NCBI GenBank assembly: GCA_016715825.1
Contig: JADJXO010000012.1
Location: 1-64,000 of the forward strand
Length of the DNA stretch: 64,000 nucleotides
Direction of reading: 5' to 3'
DNA from: Nitrospira sp.
Lineage (GTDB): Bacteria; Nitrospirota; Nitrospiria; Nitrospirales; Nitrospiraceae
The notes beneath the pieces are model-generated. The model was not told where the DNA came from and ran no database searches. It worked only from the letters and a program-made list of their open reading frames with translations. This document shows, in pieces, positions 44,401 through 52,578 of the stretch. The position numbers were made by a program, and so were the translations under genes. Every line of letters begins with the position of its first letter. Within the stretch, counting starts at the first letter, position 1.

Positions 44401-45665
44401 GGTGGCTCCACGGTCGAGAATGTGAACTCAGGGCCTTTTTCAATCTCCTGGGAAGGTGAAATATTGGTATCAGGAATATCAGCTGCCGTATCACTTGGAG
44501 GCGGCGCTGGAACCTCCTCGTTTCCGAGTGCCACTGTTTCCGATCTGCCGGGATCGTCGATGCGATGCTCTCCCCAGGTCTCCCCCGATAGCCTCTCTGG
44601 CTCCTGGCTCGTAGCCACATCGCCTCTCGGCACAATCTCATCGGTTTCCCCCTGCGTCACGGGAATCTCTCCGACAGAGTCCGATAGCGCGACTTCTGAT
44701 AAGGTATGTTCTGGAGCAGTCGACTCGGAAGAACCATTTATGATTGTTTCTGGAAGAACTGTGACAATTTCTTGGTTGTGACTCTCTACCGAGATTTCAT
44801 TCTGTGCATTGGGAGGCTGCTCTTCCCTTGACTGTGCATACTGTGTGTCTGCAGGCACTGTTTGTTCCTGCGTCGAAGGCTGTTCCTCCCAGGAAACTTC
44901 ATCCGAAGCGGCCGGGGGAAAAGGCAGTGGTGCAGAGCCAGATGAGGAGGCTACTTCCTGAGGATTCGGAAGTTCCCATGGCATCGGTTCAGTTATGGGT
45001 TCAACGTGAGCTGGACCAGCTGACGTTGCTGCAGTCGAATCAGTTGCCGAAGTCGAGGTTGATTCCGAATCTCCGGCAGGCTGGCGAGCCAGTAGATCGC
45101 CGGTTTGGGCATCAAAGAATGACGCTAGCCGGAAAGCCACAGGGCTGACCGGAGCCAGATCTCGAATCTTCTTGTAGAGCTGAGACGCCTGCTGGGAATT
45201 TTCGGTGTCAGGATCTTCGATCAGGATATCGACGGCCCTGCCGTATTCGGTGACGGCCTCCAGTGTATCTCCCTTCTCCTCATAGATCCGCCCAAGCTTT
45301 TCCAAATAGGGAACACACCGATGTGCGGCTGTTAGATACTCCCGGAGTAACGATTCCGCCAGCCAGTAGTCCTGGCGTTGAAAGGCTTCGTCGATGAGTG
45401 AGTCAAACGCCTGTCGTGCTGGAATGAGACTCCCAAGGCGGAGATGGAGCGTGGCAAACAGCCTCCTCGCCTCCATATTCCCTGCATCGAGAGTGAGCAG
45501 CTCTTTAAGGACTGCAGAGGATCGCGCATACTTGCCCGCATTCATCTGGGTGATGGCTTCTTCAAGAAGGGCACTCTTCTTGCTGTAGCCAACAACACCA
45601 CGCTTCTGACTACGGACAGTCTGAGTTTTATCTGATTTGCCGGATGATTTTTTAGTCCAACGCAC
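41433..45665 (-). CDS. Very large TPR / disordered / membrane-anchored protein
   Basis: This 1410-residue protein belongs to no family I can name. Residues about 33-190 form tetratricopeptide-like helices ('EEAITQMNAGKYARSSAVLKELLTLDAGNMEARRLFATLHLRLG'). About 195-930 is an acidic, Ser/Thr/Pro/Glu-rich low-complexity linker that repeats PMPWE/PMPWD and contains a tandem pair beginning 'SFSIFQDSETIQP' and 'SFSLVQDSESPQP'. About 935-980 holds a TM helix ('TAIGFMVVSALVVALAIGAVALTWVI'). The last 430 residues are globular: 'NGYLLLLGIDAAEGQDP', 'DGDLLARLAKAGQSFYDPYTGLPM' and 'YSVGHDGKDQDGDPELD'. With the TPR part cytoplasmic, the C-terminus would be periplasmic. Confidence 0.8.
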   Translation of the reverse strand: MRWTKKSSGKSDKTQTVRSQKRGVVGYSKKSALLEEAITQMNAGKYARSSAVLKELLTLDAGNMEARRLFATLHLRLGSLIPARQAFDSLIDEAFQRQDYWLAESLLREYLTAAHRCVPYLEKLGRIYEEKGDTLEAVTEYGRAVDILIEDPDTENSQQASQLYKKIRDLAPVSPVAFRLASFFDAQTGDLLARQPAGDSESTSTSATDSTAATSAGPAHVEPITEPMPWELPNPQEVASSSGSAPLPFPPAASDEVSWEEQPSTQEQTVPADTQYAQSREEQPPNAQNEISVESHNQEIVTVLPETIINGSSESTAPEHTLSEVALSDSVGEIPVTQGETDEIVPRGDVATSQEPERLSGETWGEHRIDDPGRSETVALGNEEVPAPPPSDTAADIPDTNISPSQEIEKGPEFTFSTVEPPTVEATDLRNTETTLSQPVETESQEATVANRSDSDDAAMSGLGLGETSQPWLQPGFSWEATFSRAWNFGNQDSGNTVSPEPSSPENDEPAAETQGGLTSQDLPPGNQSEENHETGLPSTVQDTTSTGTSIAPMPWDQVQDSVVSIPPAQVDSPIEDTSGLTVAQSDDTHDSDKAATAEEFADQSVVPTSASHDPDSFSIFQDSETIQPLDSPEHVDNDHAVADVGASQSSGAAQLETAPPAEESFSLVQDSESPQPQDSSCSLEADSAVLDVGQPAPSKEEEPVLIGEEQQGLLHVSLVEEELSVSEVPAGDAAEPLSAEEPFGEERTPTQGEIRLESGDFVLRIEEECTPAGSESPAQEDSIEPPRQAPQQSQEVISETMHMEPRLLQSESGVPSTPPVGLEMEESSALEDQTATEEITEPRTPIREPVAQQKEWQDAGASIRFVEESKAAPLPPVSPIPTETQETNRPFSSPVTAVDRLSESSTDSRKTETRQRTAEIASNWTVGSIFSPIRTGLVGLVCACFSTTRSIVATAIGFMVVSALVVALAIGAVALTWVIMEEPPSQTFQSFTTIPQQTLSDSKNNGYLLLLGIDAAEGQDPEQGSGAPSSNTDGGQAALTCFGSPVGTGEQPSASAEVMKKWFRGPDPIGQFKSQQGTIKGLGNEHQRMLARYGRWQKLPFEDWGYGKPASLPCGTVVFAHQLHVADGFGQNMDQGVSRLETDMEAWRIALSQARTLPMKMLALQAINDDIAVASGLLVRSDFDGTHLGRLTRLLRPLDQGELSIRWPMQNELVTASKTYDEQLKTSRAEAQTASTTVASLLPLPKQRRLNEYAKYYEASYKAAGEGQYGSLPKWKSYIQFPATTFMDYLTNPIENIVGLEPLPRWDEYNGLVVDTDAYLRLASLQAWLRRGPADGDLLARLAKAGQSFYDPYTGLPMLVNMKKAVLYSVGHDGKDQDGDPELDVAVEIPVGHAGPATIKSAARSSRAK

Positions 45666-46021
45666 GCTACAACCTTATCAGATAGCCACTCGATGAAGCC
45701 CACAGACGGGCCGAACCCCACTCACCACCCCTATGAAGGTCGGAAGCTTGAAAGGAGTGAAACTTGTAAGAATCTTGCAAGCAAAGTGCCGTGCACTGTT
45801 CCGTAAAAAATGATACTTTATTGTTATAAATCAATTATTTGGTCAACTAATGGGCCTAAGGGAATGAGCTTCCCGCACTCAATTATGGACAATCCAATGC
45901 GCCGATCGACCTCCACAGGTGAGGGTAGTACCTGAATTTAATTCGATGTATCGCTCTGCTCATCTGCAATCCCCGTCCTGTCGGTGCAGAAGGCAAACTC
46001 ACCGAGGTAGTGCGCAAGCCT
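45666..46021. other. Intergenic gap, AT-rich in the middle
   Basis: About 355 nt lie upstream of the large reverse gene. 45795-45855 is strongly AT-rich (TAAAAAATGATACTTTATTG and following) and probably holds its promoter. An imperfect 8-bp dyad CTTGTAAG/CTTGCAAG lies near 45764-45782. No gene or RNA was recognised. Confidence 0.4.
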
Positions 46022-46423
46022 CTAGCTGCAAACTCGGTAGTTTTCACACGGCTCGGAAGTCAACCGTGATCCGATTTCGAATATATACCCAGACGGGAGT
46101 GATACCACAGACCCTGGGCTCTGCTTACTCAACACCCTTCCGCAACGGAGGCATCGTTGCTCCCCTTCCCAGGACACGGGACCAACCAGATGCTGAATGG
46201 GTACAGAGGATTCCCCCGTGGTCTCAGGTATCAGAACACGGCGTACCTCAGCCACAAGACGCCAAGCATGCTCTGATGACAGCACCTCTGGACCGTCTAA
46301 TACGAGCACGAGAAGTCCCAAGGCACGTACAGGGTCGCCTTTCGCCTCGTTGAGTAATTGTTGAGCGAACACCCAAATCTTATCGTGTACGATCCCGTGA
46401 TCCACGCCTGCCCTCTTCTTCAC
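46022..46423 (-). CDS. Hypothetical protein with one CxxC
   Basis: This is a 133-residue protein with start GTG 46423 after a G-rich site (GGGGGG). The first 65 residues are helical ('FAQQLLNEAKGDPVRALGLLVLVLDGPEVLSSEHAWRLVAEVRRVL'). The rest contains 'QRCLRCGRVLSK', a single CxxC, and a C-terminal Cys pair. No signal or family is recognised. It faces away from the secretin gene. Coding status is likely but not certain. Confidence 0.5.
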   Translation of the reverse strand: MKKRAGVDHGIVHDKIWVFAQQLLNEAKGDPVRALGLLVLVLDGPEVLSSEHAWRLVAEVRRVLIPETTGESSVPIQHLVGPVSWEGEQRCLRCGRVLSKQSPGSVVSLPSGYIFEIGSRLTSEPCENYRVCS

Positions 46424-46641
46424 ATCCCCCCTTCCCTATCGGTCTTTTTGCGGAAGTATTTAACGGCTTTCCGCCTTCTCCTAGACTGAATAATTCCCCC
46501 CGCTGATATGCTGAGTTGAAGCTCAGATGGAGAAGTAGGGTACGGGTCTGGCACGACCACCGGCCAGAACGTGTATGACGGTAACCGAAGCTTTGGAACG
46601 CCGATCCTCCCGGATTTCATTCAAAAACCTTTATCCTGGTT

Positions 46642-48312
46642 GTGTCTTTCAATCTCCCTATGGTACCGTCAAATGCACATATCCAAAGATTAGCAACACC
46701 ACGGAATTACAAGTCCATCGTGCGATACCCATTAAGCTTTGAGCAGTCATCGAGACCTCACGGTCGGCTTCGGCTCGGCTTAGCTGGGTTCGCTCTCCTC
46801 TCTTTCGTCCTGTCTCCATTATGTCCTATTGGGTTCTCGCAGGTCTGGGCAGCCCAACCGGTTAAAGTGGCACTCGACTTTAACGACGTGGAGATCCCTG
46901 TTTTCGTTCGCTTTATCAGCGAGCTCACCGGGAAAAACTTCGTCTTAGACGAGACAATTAAGAAGCAAGGTGGAAAGATCTCGGTTTTCTCCCCGAGTAA
47001 GGTTTCCTCGGAACAGGCGTTCAACATGTTTGTGGCCGCGTTAGAAGCAGCTCGGATGGCTGTGGTCCCCAAAGGCGATAATCTCTACCAAGTTGTACCG
47101 ATGGGTGATCTTCCGCCGGAACGTGGTGTGTTCGTCTATAAACTCAGACATGCCAATGCAACAGACCTGGCCGCCGTACTGACCAATCTGGTGGCGCGAT
47201 CGCAGACCGTGGCACAAATCACTCCCGGCACTCGGCCGCCGATCAGGCCTCTGACGGAATTCGAAGCCCCTGTCCAAGTGTTTGCCGATAAGGCAACCAA
47301 CTCGGTCATCATTAGTTCGACCAAGGTCGCCTGGAGCCATCTCCGATCAGTAATTCATGATTTAGATATCCGGCGTAAACAGGTCTTCGTGGAAGCCGTC
47401 ATCTTGGAGGTTCAAGTCGACCGGCTGCGACAAATCGGCACTGACCCAGCTCAGGTTCTTGGCGCAGGTAAAGATGGGTTTATACAGGGGATCGGGGGAT
47501 TTAATCGAGCGCCGGAAGACCTTGCAACCGTGGCCCAGGCAATCAGTGGTGTTGCAGCAGGCGGAGCCAGTGGTGGTGCAACCACGGTGCTAAACACGCT
47601 CAATATTCGCGCTTTCATGAACTTGTTGATGAACCTCACGGACACAAATATCCTTTCGACACCTCAAGTCTTAGCCGCGGATAATCAAAAGGCCAAAATC
47701 GTTGTCGGAGAAAATCGACCATTTCCGACCGGGCAAGCCCAAGGCATCACGGGTGGAACCCTCGTAACCATTGAACGGAAAGACGTTGGAGTGACATTGG
47801 AGTTGACCCCGCAGGTACTTGAAGACGATCTGATTCGGCTCGAAATCAAGCAGGAGATTACAGCTATCGCGGAAAATGTGGCTCAAACGATCGGATCAGG
47901 AACAGCAAGCATCCCAGTCGGCCCCACAACCACGAAGCGATCGATGGAAACAACTACGGTTGCCCAAGATCAACAGACCCTCGTGATAGGTGGGCTCGTG
48001 CGTGACAATATTACCCTCAGTGAGAGAAAAGTTCCTCTGTTGGGTGACATCCCTTGGCTTGGATGGTTTTTTAAATCTCAAAGTCGTCAAGTTGAGAAGC
48101 TCAACCTCCTTGTCTTTCTCACTCCACATCTCGTTCGAGATGAGGCTGATATGATCGAGTTGAACGCGCGAAAGGCCAAGGATGTCAATTCGCTCCAGCG
48201 TGATAACCGTATTGAAGAGCCCACCAAACTTAAACAGGATATCCTAGAGCGATTAGAGCTCCCCTCGACTGTCCCTCCTCCCCCACCTGACGCAACTAAC
48301 GTCAGGCCCTAA
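46642..48312 (+). CDS. gspD: Type II secretion/type IV pilus secretin (GspD-like)
   Basis: This is a 556-residue outer-membrane secretin. A long N-terminal leader ends near 'FSQVWAAQPVKVA'. The N0 domain follows ('VKVALDFNDVEIPVFVRFISELTGKNFVLDETI'), then N1-type 'FVYKLRHANATDLAAVLTNLV', a last N domain 'VQVFADKATNSVIISSTKVAWSHLRSVIHDLDIRRKQVFVEAVILEV', and the C-domain 'LSTPQVLAADNQKAKIVVGENRPF'. The closing signature is 'TTVAQDQQTLVIGGLVRDN...LLGDIPWLGWFFKSQSRQVEKLNLLVFLTPHLVRD'. One N domain fewer than long GspD proteins explains its length. Other T2SS genes are not adjacent. GTG 46642 or ATG 46660 are possible starts. Confidence 0.95.
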   Translation: MSFNLPMVPSNAHIQRLATPRNYKSIVRYPLSFEQSSRPHGRLRLGLAGFALLSFVLSPLCPIGFSQVWAAQPVKVALDFNDVEIPVFVRFISELTGKNFVLDETIKKQGGKISVFSPSKVSSEQAFNMFVAALEAARMAVVPKGDNLYQVVPMGDLPPERGVFVYKLRHANATDLAAVLTNLVARSQTVAQITPGTRPPIRPLTEFEAPVQVFADKATNSVIISSTKVAWSHLRSVIHDLDIRRKQVFVEAVILEVQVDRLRQIGTDPAQVLGAGKDGFIQGIGGFNRAPEDLATVAQAISGVAAGGASGGATTVLNTLNIRAFMNLLMNLTDTNILSTPQVLAADNQKAKIVVGENRPFPTGQAQGITGGTLVTIERKDVGVTLELTPQVLEDDLIRLEIKQEITAIAENVAQTIGSGTASIPVGPTTTKRSMETTTVAQDQQTLVIGGLVRDNITLSERKVPLLGDIPWLGWFFKSQSRQVEKLNLLVFLTPHLVRDEADMIELNARKAKDVNSLQRDNRIEEPTKLKQDILERLELPSTVPPPPPDATNVRP

Positions 48313-48456
48313 CATACTCCGGGCAACGAAAGTCAGCCTAAAAAACCTAGCGAGCGTCCTCCACAACCAGGAGGTGGTATGCCAGCGGCCCCTCCTATGA
48401 GGAATGGCACCATGTCCACCGCCTGTATAAACTCCGAGTCTACGGAGGGCCTAGGA

Positions 48457-48810
48457 ATGATAGATACAACGGTCAATTGGCGAATCCATCGTCGGCTTCC
48501 CGTGGCATATCCTGTGATATTTGGAGGCGCCCCGTTTGTGGGGGAAGGCGTCGTTTCCAACCTTTCTCTTTCCGGTTGTTCTGTGACCTGTGAGTGGACG
48601 GTTCTCACAGGAAGCTACGTGAAGCTGAGCGTTATCTTGCCAGACCCCACATCCTCTCTGTTCATCGAATTGGGGAAGATCCGTTGGGTTCACAAAAATA
48701 CTTTCGGTGTTGAGTTTATTCGACTACCAGCGATCACCCGACATCGATTGGATCGAGTGGTATCTGAACAATTCCCTCTCGAGCTAAACCTGATTCCCGC
48801 ATCAGTCTGA
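48457..48810 (+). CDS. PilZ-domain protein
   Basis: The protein has about 117 residues from the ATG at 48457, which has GGAGG eight bases upstream; an upstream start in the same frame has no such site. The PilZ c-di-GMP signature appears as 'RIHRRLPVAYPV' (RxxxR-type Arg residues) and 'GVVSNLSLSGCSV' (N/DxSxxG). 'LGKIRWVHKNTFGVEFIRL' closes the barrel. It would bind c-di-GMP and may tune the secretin gene product 145 nt upstream, as PilZ proteins do for pili and secretion. Confidence 0.88.
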   Translation: MIDTTVNWRIHRRLPVAYPVIFGGAPFVGEGVVSNLSLSGCSVTCEWTVLTGSYVKLSVILPDPTSSLFIELGKIRWVHKNTFGVEFIRLPAITRHRLDRVVSEQFPLELNLIPASV

Positions 48811-48924
48811 TGCGCGAAATCAACCGTCGTTTTTGACCCTGTTGGATTTTCACTTGCCGTAACAGATAGGACAGGAAGAAGGGATCGGTCAATTGGTGGG
48901 TTGAGCTTGATCGCCTCAAAGAGA

Positions 48925-50016
48925 CTAGACGTTAAACCTAAAGTACACAATATCTGCTTCTTTGATGACGTAGTCTTTGCCTTCTAGTCGGAAAAGCCCC
49001 TTTTCCTTCACTTTCGCTTCAGATCCACATGCCAGCAAATCATTGTAGTGATAGACTTCGGCACGGATGAAGCCGCGTTCCATATCGGAGTGGATTTTCC
49101 CTGCCGCTTGTGGGGCCTTGGTGTCTCTGGGTATCGGCCAGGCACGAGATTCAGTCTCTCCGGCGGTAAAGAAAGTAACCAGATCCAGCAAGGTATAGGC
49201 TTCGCGCGTCAGTCGGAGAAGGCCGGATTCCGTCAAACCCATTTCTTTGAGAAAATCGACTCGCTCGGTCTCGGCCAACGACGATAGCTCTGCTTCGAGT
49301 TGCCCACAAATGGTAACGACTCTTGCTCTTCGTTTGGCTGCAAACTCGCACACAGTTTGGACCATGGCTTCATCGGCACTTCTACCTTCGGACACGTTGG
49401 CAACAAAAAGAACTGGCTTAGCCGAGAGCAACTGACATTCGTTGAGAATCACCCGTTCTTCCGTCGAGTATTCCCGGTTGCCTAACCACTCGCCTTTGTC
49501 GAGCCACCCGATGAGCTTGGCGAGAAACTCCACTTCAAACGCGGCCTTCTTATCCCCGGCCCTAACTTTCTTTTCAGTTTTCTGCCTCCGTCGATCGAGC
49601 GTCTCCAGATCGGACAACATGAGCTCGGTTTCGATCACGCCGATGTCACGGAGGGGATCAATTCCCCCACTGACATGGACGACATCTGTCCCTTGGAAAC
49701 AACGAACCACATGAAGCAACGCATCCACTTCACGGATATGTCCGAGAAATTGATTCCCCAGCCCTTCCCCCTTGCTGGCCCCTTCAACCAATCCAGCGAT
49801 GTCTCTCACTTCCAATGTGCTATAGGTGGTCTTTTTCGAAGTAAAGGTTTGAGTCAGTTTGACCAGGCGAGGGTCAGGCACTAGCACAATTCCCATGTTT
49901 GGATCGACGGTGGCGAACGGATAGTTGGCCGCCAGGGCACCTCCGCCTGTCAATGCATTGAATACGGTCGTCTTGCCAACATTCGGGAGACCGATCATAC
50001 CGCAACACAAACCCAT
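48925..50016 (-). CDS. ychF: Redox-regulated ATPase YchF (Obg family)
   Basis: This is a 363-residue P-loop protein. G1 'GLPNVGKTTVFNALTG' and G3 'DIAGLVEGASKGEGLGNQFLGHIREVD' (DxxG with the Obg-type extension) are present. The G4 position reads 'FVANVSEGRS' in place of NKxD, the trait that makes YchF prefer ATP. The C-terminal TGS domain is 'DMERGFIRAEVYHYNDLL'. YchF binds ribosomes and is involved in stress responses. It overlaps the pth stop/start by 1 nt, in the common pth-ychF order. Confidence 0.98.
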   Translation of the reverse strand: MGLCCGMIGLPNVGKTTVFNALTGGGALAANYPFATVDPNMGIVLVPDPRLVKLTQTFTSKKTTYSTLEVRDIAGLVEGASKGEGLGNQFLGHIREVDALLHVVRCFQGTDVVHVSGGIDPLRDIGVIETELMLSDLETLDRRRQKTEKKVRAGDKKAAFEVEFLAKLIGWLDKGEWLGNREYSTEERVILNECQLLSAKPVLFVANVSEGRSADEAMVQTVCEFAAKRRARVVTICGQLEAELSSLAETERVDFLKEMGLTESGLLRLTREAYTLLDLVTFFTAGETESRAWPIPRDTKAPQAAGKIHSDMERGFIRAEVYHYNDLLACGSEAKVKEKGLFRLEGKDYVIKEADIVYFRFNV

Positions 50017-50609
50017 TAGGTCTTATCCTCTCTTTCGTCAACCACCTTTTCTCTGACATGAAACTGATTCATGGTTGCCTCTGGCCCACGATGAATTAAA
50101 CTTTCGAGCACATCGACGGCTCGCTCCAAACACGGATCAATGACGGCTCTCTCATCCTTCGTCACAGGTTGTAAGACAAAGTCGGCGGTGTCCTGACCGG
50201 GAGCAGGCCGTCCGATCCCGATCTTCACCCGTACGAATTGTGGGGTCCCGAACGCTTCGATGATGGATTTGATTCCGTTATGACCACCGTGACCGCCAGC
50301 GAGTTTGATACGGACCCGCCCTGGCTCTAAATCGAGATCGTCATGCACGACAATGAGCTCGCCCAGCGACAGCGAGAATTCTCGTAGGAGGCCTTTCAGC
50401 GGAGGGCCGGTCACGTTCATCCAATCGAGCAGGCCTGCCAGCTCGACGAGTTCTCTTCCGAGTCGCCCGGCCCCTCGTAGGCCGGAGCCTCGTGCTGAGA
50501 GGTGAATGGACCATCGAGCGGCAGCCCGTTCGATGACCCACATGCCGGCATTGTGGCGTGTCTGAGCGTATGCTTTCCCCGGATTGCCCAGTCCAACCAG
50601 AAGATGCAA
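50016..50609 (-). CDS. pth: Peptidyl-tRNA hydrolase
   Basis: This is a 197-residue enzyme that frees tRNA from drop-off peptidyl-tRNA. It has 'MHLLVGLGNPGKAYAQTRHNAG' with catalytic His19, 'NVTGPPLKGLLREFSLSLGELIVVHDDLDLEPGRVRIKLAGGHGGHNGIKSI' (catalytic Asp and the GGHGGHNG loop), and 'RVKIGIGRP'. Compared with E. coli, the usual 'P-x-T-y-M-N' segment appears as 'LDWMNVTGP'. It sits 2 nt after the L25 gene. Confidence 0.97.
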   Translation of the reverse strand: MHLLVGLGNPGKAYAQTRHNAGMWVIERAAARWSIHLSARGSGLRGAGRLGRELVELAGLLDWMNVTGPPLKGLLREFSLSLGELIVVHDDLDLEPGRVRIKLAGGHGGHNGIKSIIEAFGTPQFVRVKIGIGRPAPGQDTADFVLQPVTKDERAVIDPCLERAVDVLESLIHRGPEATMNQFHVREKVVDEREDKT

Positions 50610-50611
50610 CG

Positions 50612-51376
50612 TTACTTCTTCTTTTCAGCTTCTTTCTTGTCACCGCCCTTGGTATCAGCGGCAGGCGCTGCTGCACTGGTTTTAGCGGCCGCCCCGGATT
50701 TGGCGGCATCCGCCCCTTCAGCACCAGCAACTCCTTCCTTGCCCTTTGCCAGAACTTCTGGCTCCCCTGCTGCGCCCGGTGTGCTCGAGAGTAAGGCTTC
50801 GAGTTTGGCATCCGTCATCGGCGCGGCCACACTCACGACCATTTGGTCGGGCTCATCCATGAATCGGACCCCTTCAAGCGCTACGAGTTCCTTCACATGG
50901 ATGCCAGTACCAATAGTCAACGCAGAGGCATCGACTTCAACCAGGTCAGGCAGAACTGCAGGAAGACATTCAACATGCACGTCGCGCATGTTGTGGTGCA
51001 AAACACCACCTTCCTTCACACCTGCAGGAACGGAACCAACCACTTTGATCGGGACTTTTACACGAATCGGCTTGGCCATGGAAATTTCAAAGAGATCCGC
51101 ATGCAGCAAAGCCCCGGTCACCGGGTCCACTTGATAGTCACGCAAGAGTGCCGTGCGATTCGGGTTGGACTTGGCACCGTCGACAGTGAGCGAAATCAAC
51201 GCGGTACTGCCCGCATGGGACTTTAGAATTTTTTCTAATTCTTTAGGTTGTACGGTCAGCAAGAGACAATCCCCTTGGCCGTACAGCACAGCCGGTATTT
51301 TCCCCGCCCGGCGCATCGACCGTGCCGCCCCTTTACCCGTTCCTTCTCTCATTGCTACCGTCAAATCGAATTTCAT
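50612..51376 (-). CDS. rplY: Ribosomal protein L25/general stress protein Ctc
   Basis: This is a 254-residue 5S-rRNA-binding protein of the long CTC form. The L25 domain is 'EGTGKGAARSMRRAGKIPAVLYG' and 'LRDYQVDPVTGALLHADLFEISMAKPIRVKVPIKVVG'. The C-terminal TL5 domain is 'GVLHHNMRDVHVECLPAVLPDLVEVDASALTIGTGIHVKEL'. The last 45 residues are an Ala/Lys/Glu-rich disordered tail. It is placed between prs and pth, a classical arrangement. Confidence 0.97.
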   Translation of the reverse strand: MKFDLTVAMREGTGKGAARSMRRAGKIPAVLYGQGDCLLLTVQPKELEKILKSHAGSTALISLTVDGAKSNPNRTALLRDYQVDPVTGALLHADLFEISMAKPIRVKVPIKVVGSVPAGVKEGGVLHHNMRDVHVECLPAVLPDLVEVDASALTIGTGIHVKELVALEGVRFMDEPDQMVVSVAAPMTDAKLEALLSSTPGAAGEPEVLAKGKEGVAGAEGADAAKSGAAAKTSAAAPAADTKGGDKKEAEKKK

Positions 51377-51427
51377 GTGATTCCTCCGTCTCCTCGACTG
51401 CTGACGCCATATCCAATACAGACTTAC

Positions 51428-52369
51428 CTAGGCAAATAGTGAACTCACGGACTCATCTTCGTGAATGCGCCTGATGGCTTCACCCAGCAGAGGCGCGACC
51501 GACAATTGATGCAACTTCGGACACACCAGCTCCTTCCCTCGCATCGGGATGGTGTTGGTGATCACTACTTCGGAAAGGCTCGACGCTTGTAAGCGATCGA
51601 GCGCTGGACCTGATAGCACCGCATGGGTACAGGCCGTAATCACCTCTCTGGCCCCATGATCAAGGCAGGCCTGAGCACCCTGAACAATCGTACCTGCCGT
51701 ATCGATCATGTCATCCAGAAGCAATACGCTCTTGCCTTGCACGTCACCGATAATATTCATGATCTGGGCCTGATTCGGACCTTCGCGCCGCTTATCAATA
51801 ATCGCTAAGTTGGCTTGAAGACGCTTCGCGAACGCCCGTGCCCGTTCCACACCACCCGCATCGGGCGAGACAACAACCAAGTCCGGAATTTGTTTCTTGA
51901 CAATGTAGTCCAACAGAACAGGTAGCGCATACAAATGATCGACCGGCACATTGAAAAACCCTTGGATTTGTCCAGCATGAAGATCCATCGACAATACACG
52001 ATCAGCTCCAGCTGTGGTGATCAAATCTGCGACTAACTTCGCGGTAATTGGAACACGAGGTTGATCTTTTCGGTCCTGACGAGCATATCCGAAATAGGGG
52101 ATGACAGCAGTGATACGGTTGGCCGACGAACGTTTCAACGCATCGACAATGATCAACAATTCCATCAACGAATCGTTCACCGGCTGACAGCACGACTGGA
52201 CCACGAACACATCGGCCCCGCGCACATTTTCATCGATCTTGACCCTGACCTCTCCGTCGCTGAATGAGGAGACGGTCGCCTCACCCAGCTTCTGCCCCAG
52301 ATACGCGCAAATTTCATGGGCAAGCGCAAGATTTGCGTTGCCAGAGAAAACTTTCAGTTCTCTATTCAT
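51428..52369 (-). CDS. prs: Ribose-phosphate pyrophosphokinase
   Basis: This is a 313-residue enzyme making PRPP from ribose 5-phosphate and ATP. 'LKVFSGNANLALAHEICAYLGQKLGEATVSSFSDGEVRVKIDENVRGADVFVVQSC' is the N-terminal half. 'PYFGYARQDRKDQPRVPITAKLVADL' is the flexible loop region, 'DLHAGQIQGFF' the metal site, and 'VSPDAGGVERARAFAKRL' plus 'VLLLDDMIDTAGTI' form the PRPP-binding loop. Length and all motifs are standard. A 209-nt gap to ispE suggests its own promoter. Confidence 0.98.
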   Translation of the reverse strand: MNRELKVFSGNANLALAHEICAYLGQKLGEATVSSFSDGEVRVKIDENVRGADVFVVQSCCQPVNDSLMELLIIVDALKRSSANRITAVIPYFGYARQDRKDQPRVPITAKLVADLITTAGADRVLSMDLHAGQIQGFFNVPVDHLYALPVLLDYIVKKQIPDLVVVSPDAGGVERARAFAKRLQANLAIIDKRREGPNQAQIMNIIGDVQGKSVLLLDDMIDTAGTIVQGAQACLDHGAREVITACTHAVLSGPALDRLQASSLSEVVITNTIPMRGKELVCPKLHQLSVAPLLGEAIRRIHEDESVSSLFA

Positions 52370-52578
52370 GACAACTTCCGTGAACTACAGACCAGTCATT
52401 TGTGTAACGTGCTGGATTCTCTAGTGGTTCTTGTGCGGTGAGCGACCGTGGCTTTGGGAAGCCTTTGTCTCTCGTTTGCTGCACACACTACTGAGGAAGC
52501 CACTCAAAGAGTGAAAATGTATCGGAAATCCTGGGCTCCTGTCAACAAACAGCCAGCTGGCAGCTCGGCACCGATCGG

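Noticed and set aside
46540..46560. Sigma-54 promoter (TGGCAC) upstream of the secretin
   Set aside because: The -24-like TGGCAC is present but the -12 TTGC element is absent at the right spacing.
52370..52578. A tRNA gene in the prs-ispE gap
   Set aside because: Some relatives have a tRNA near prs, but no cloverleaf or TTCGANNC loop was seen on either strand.
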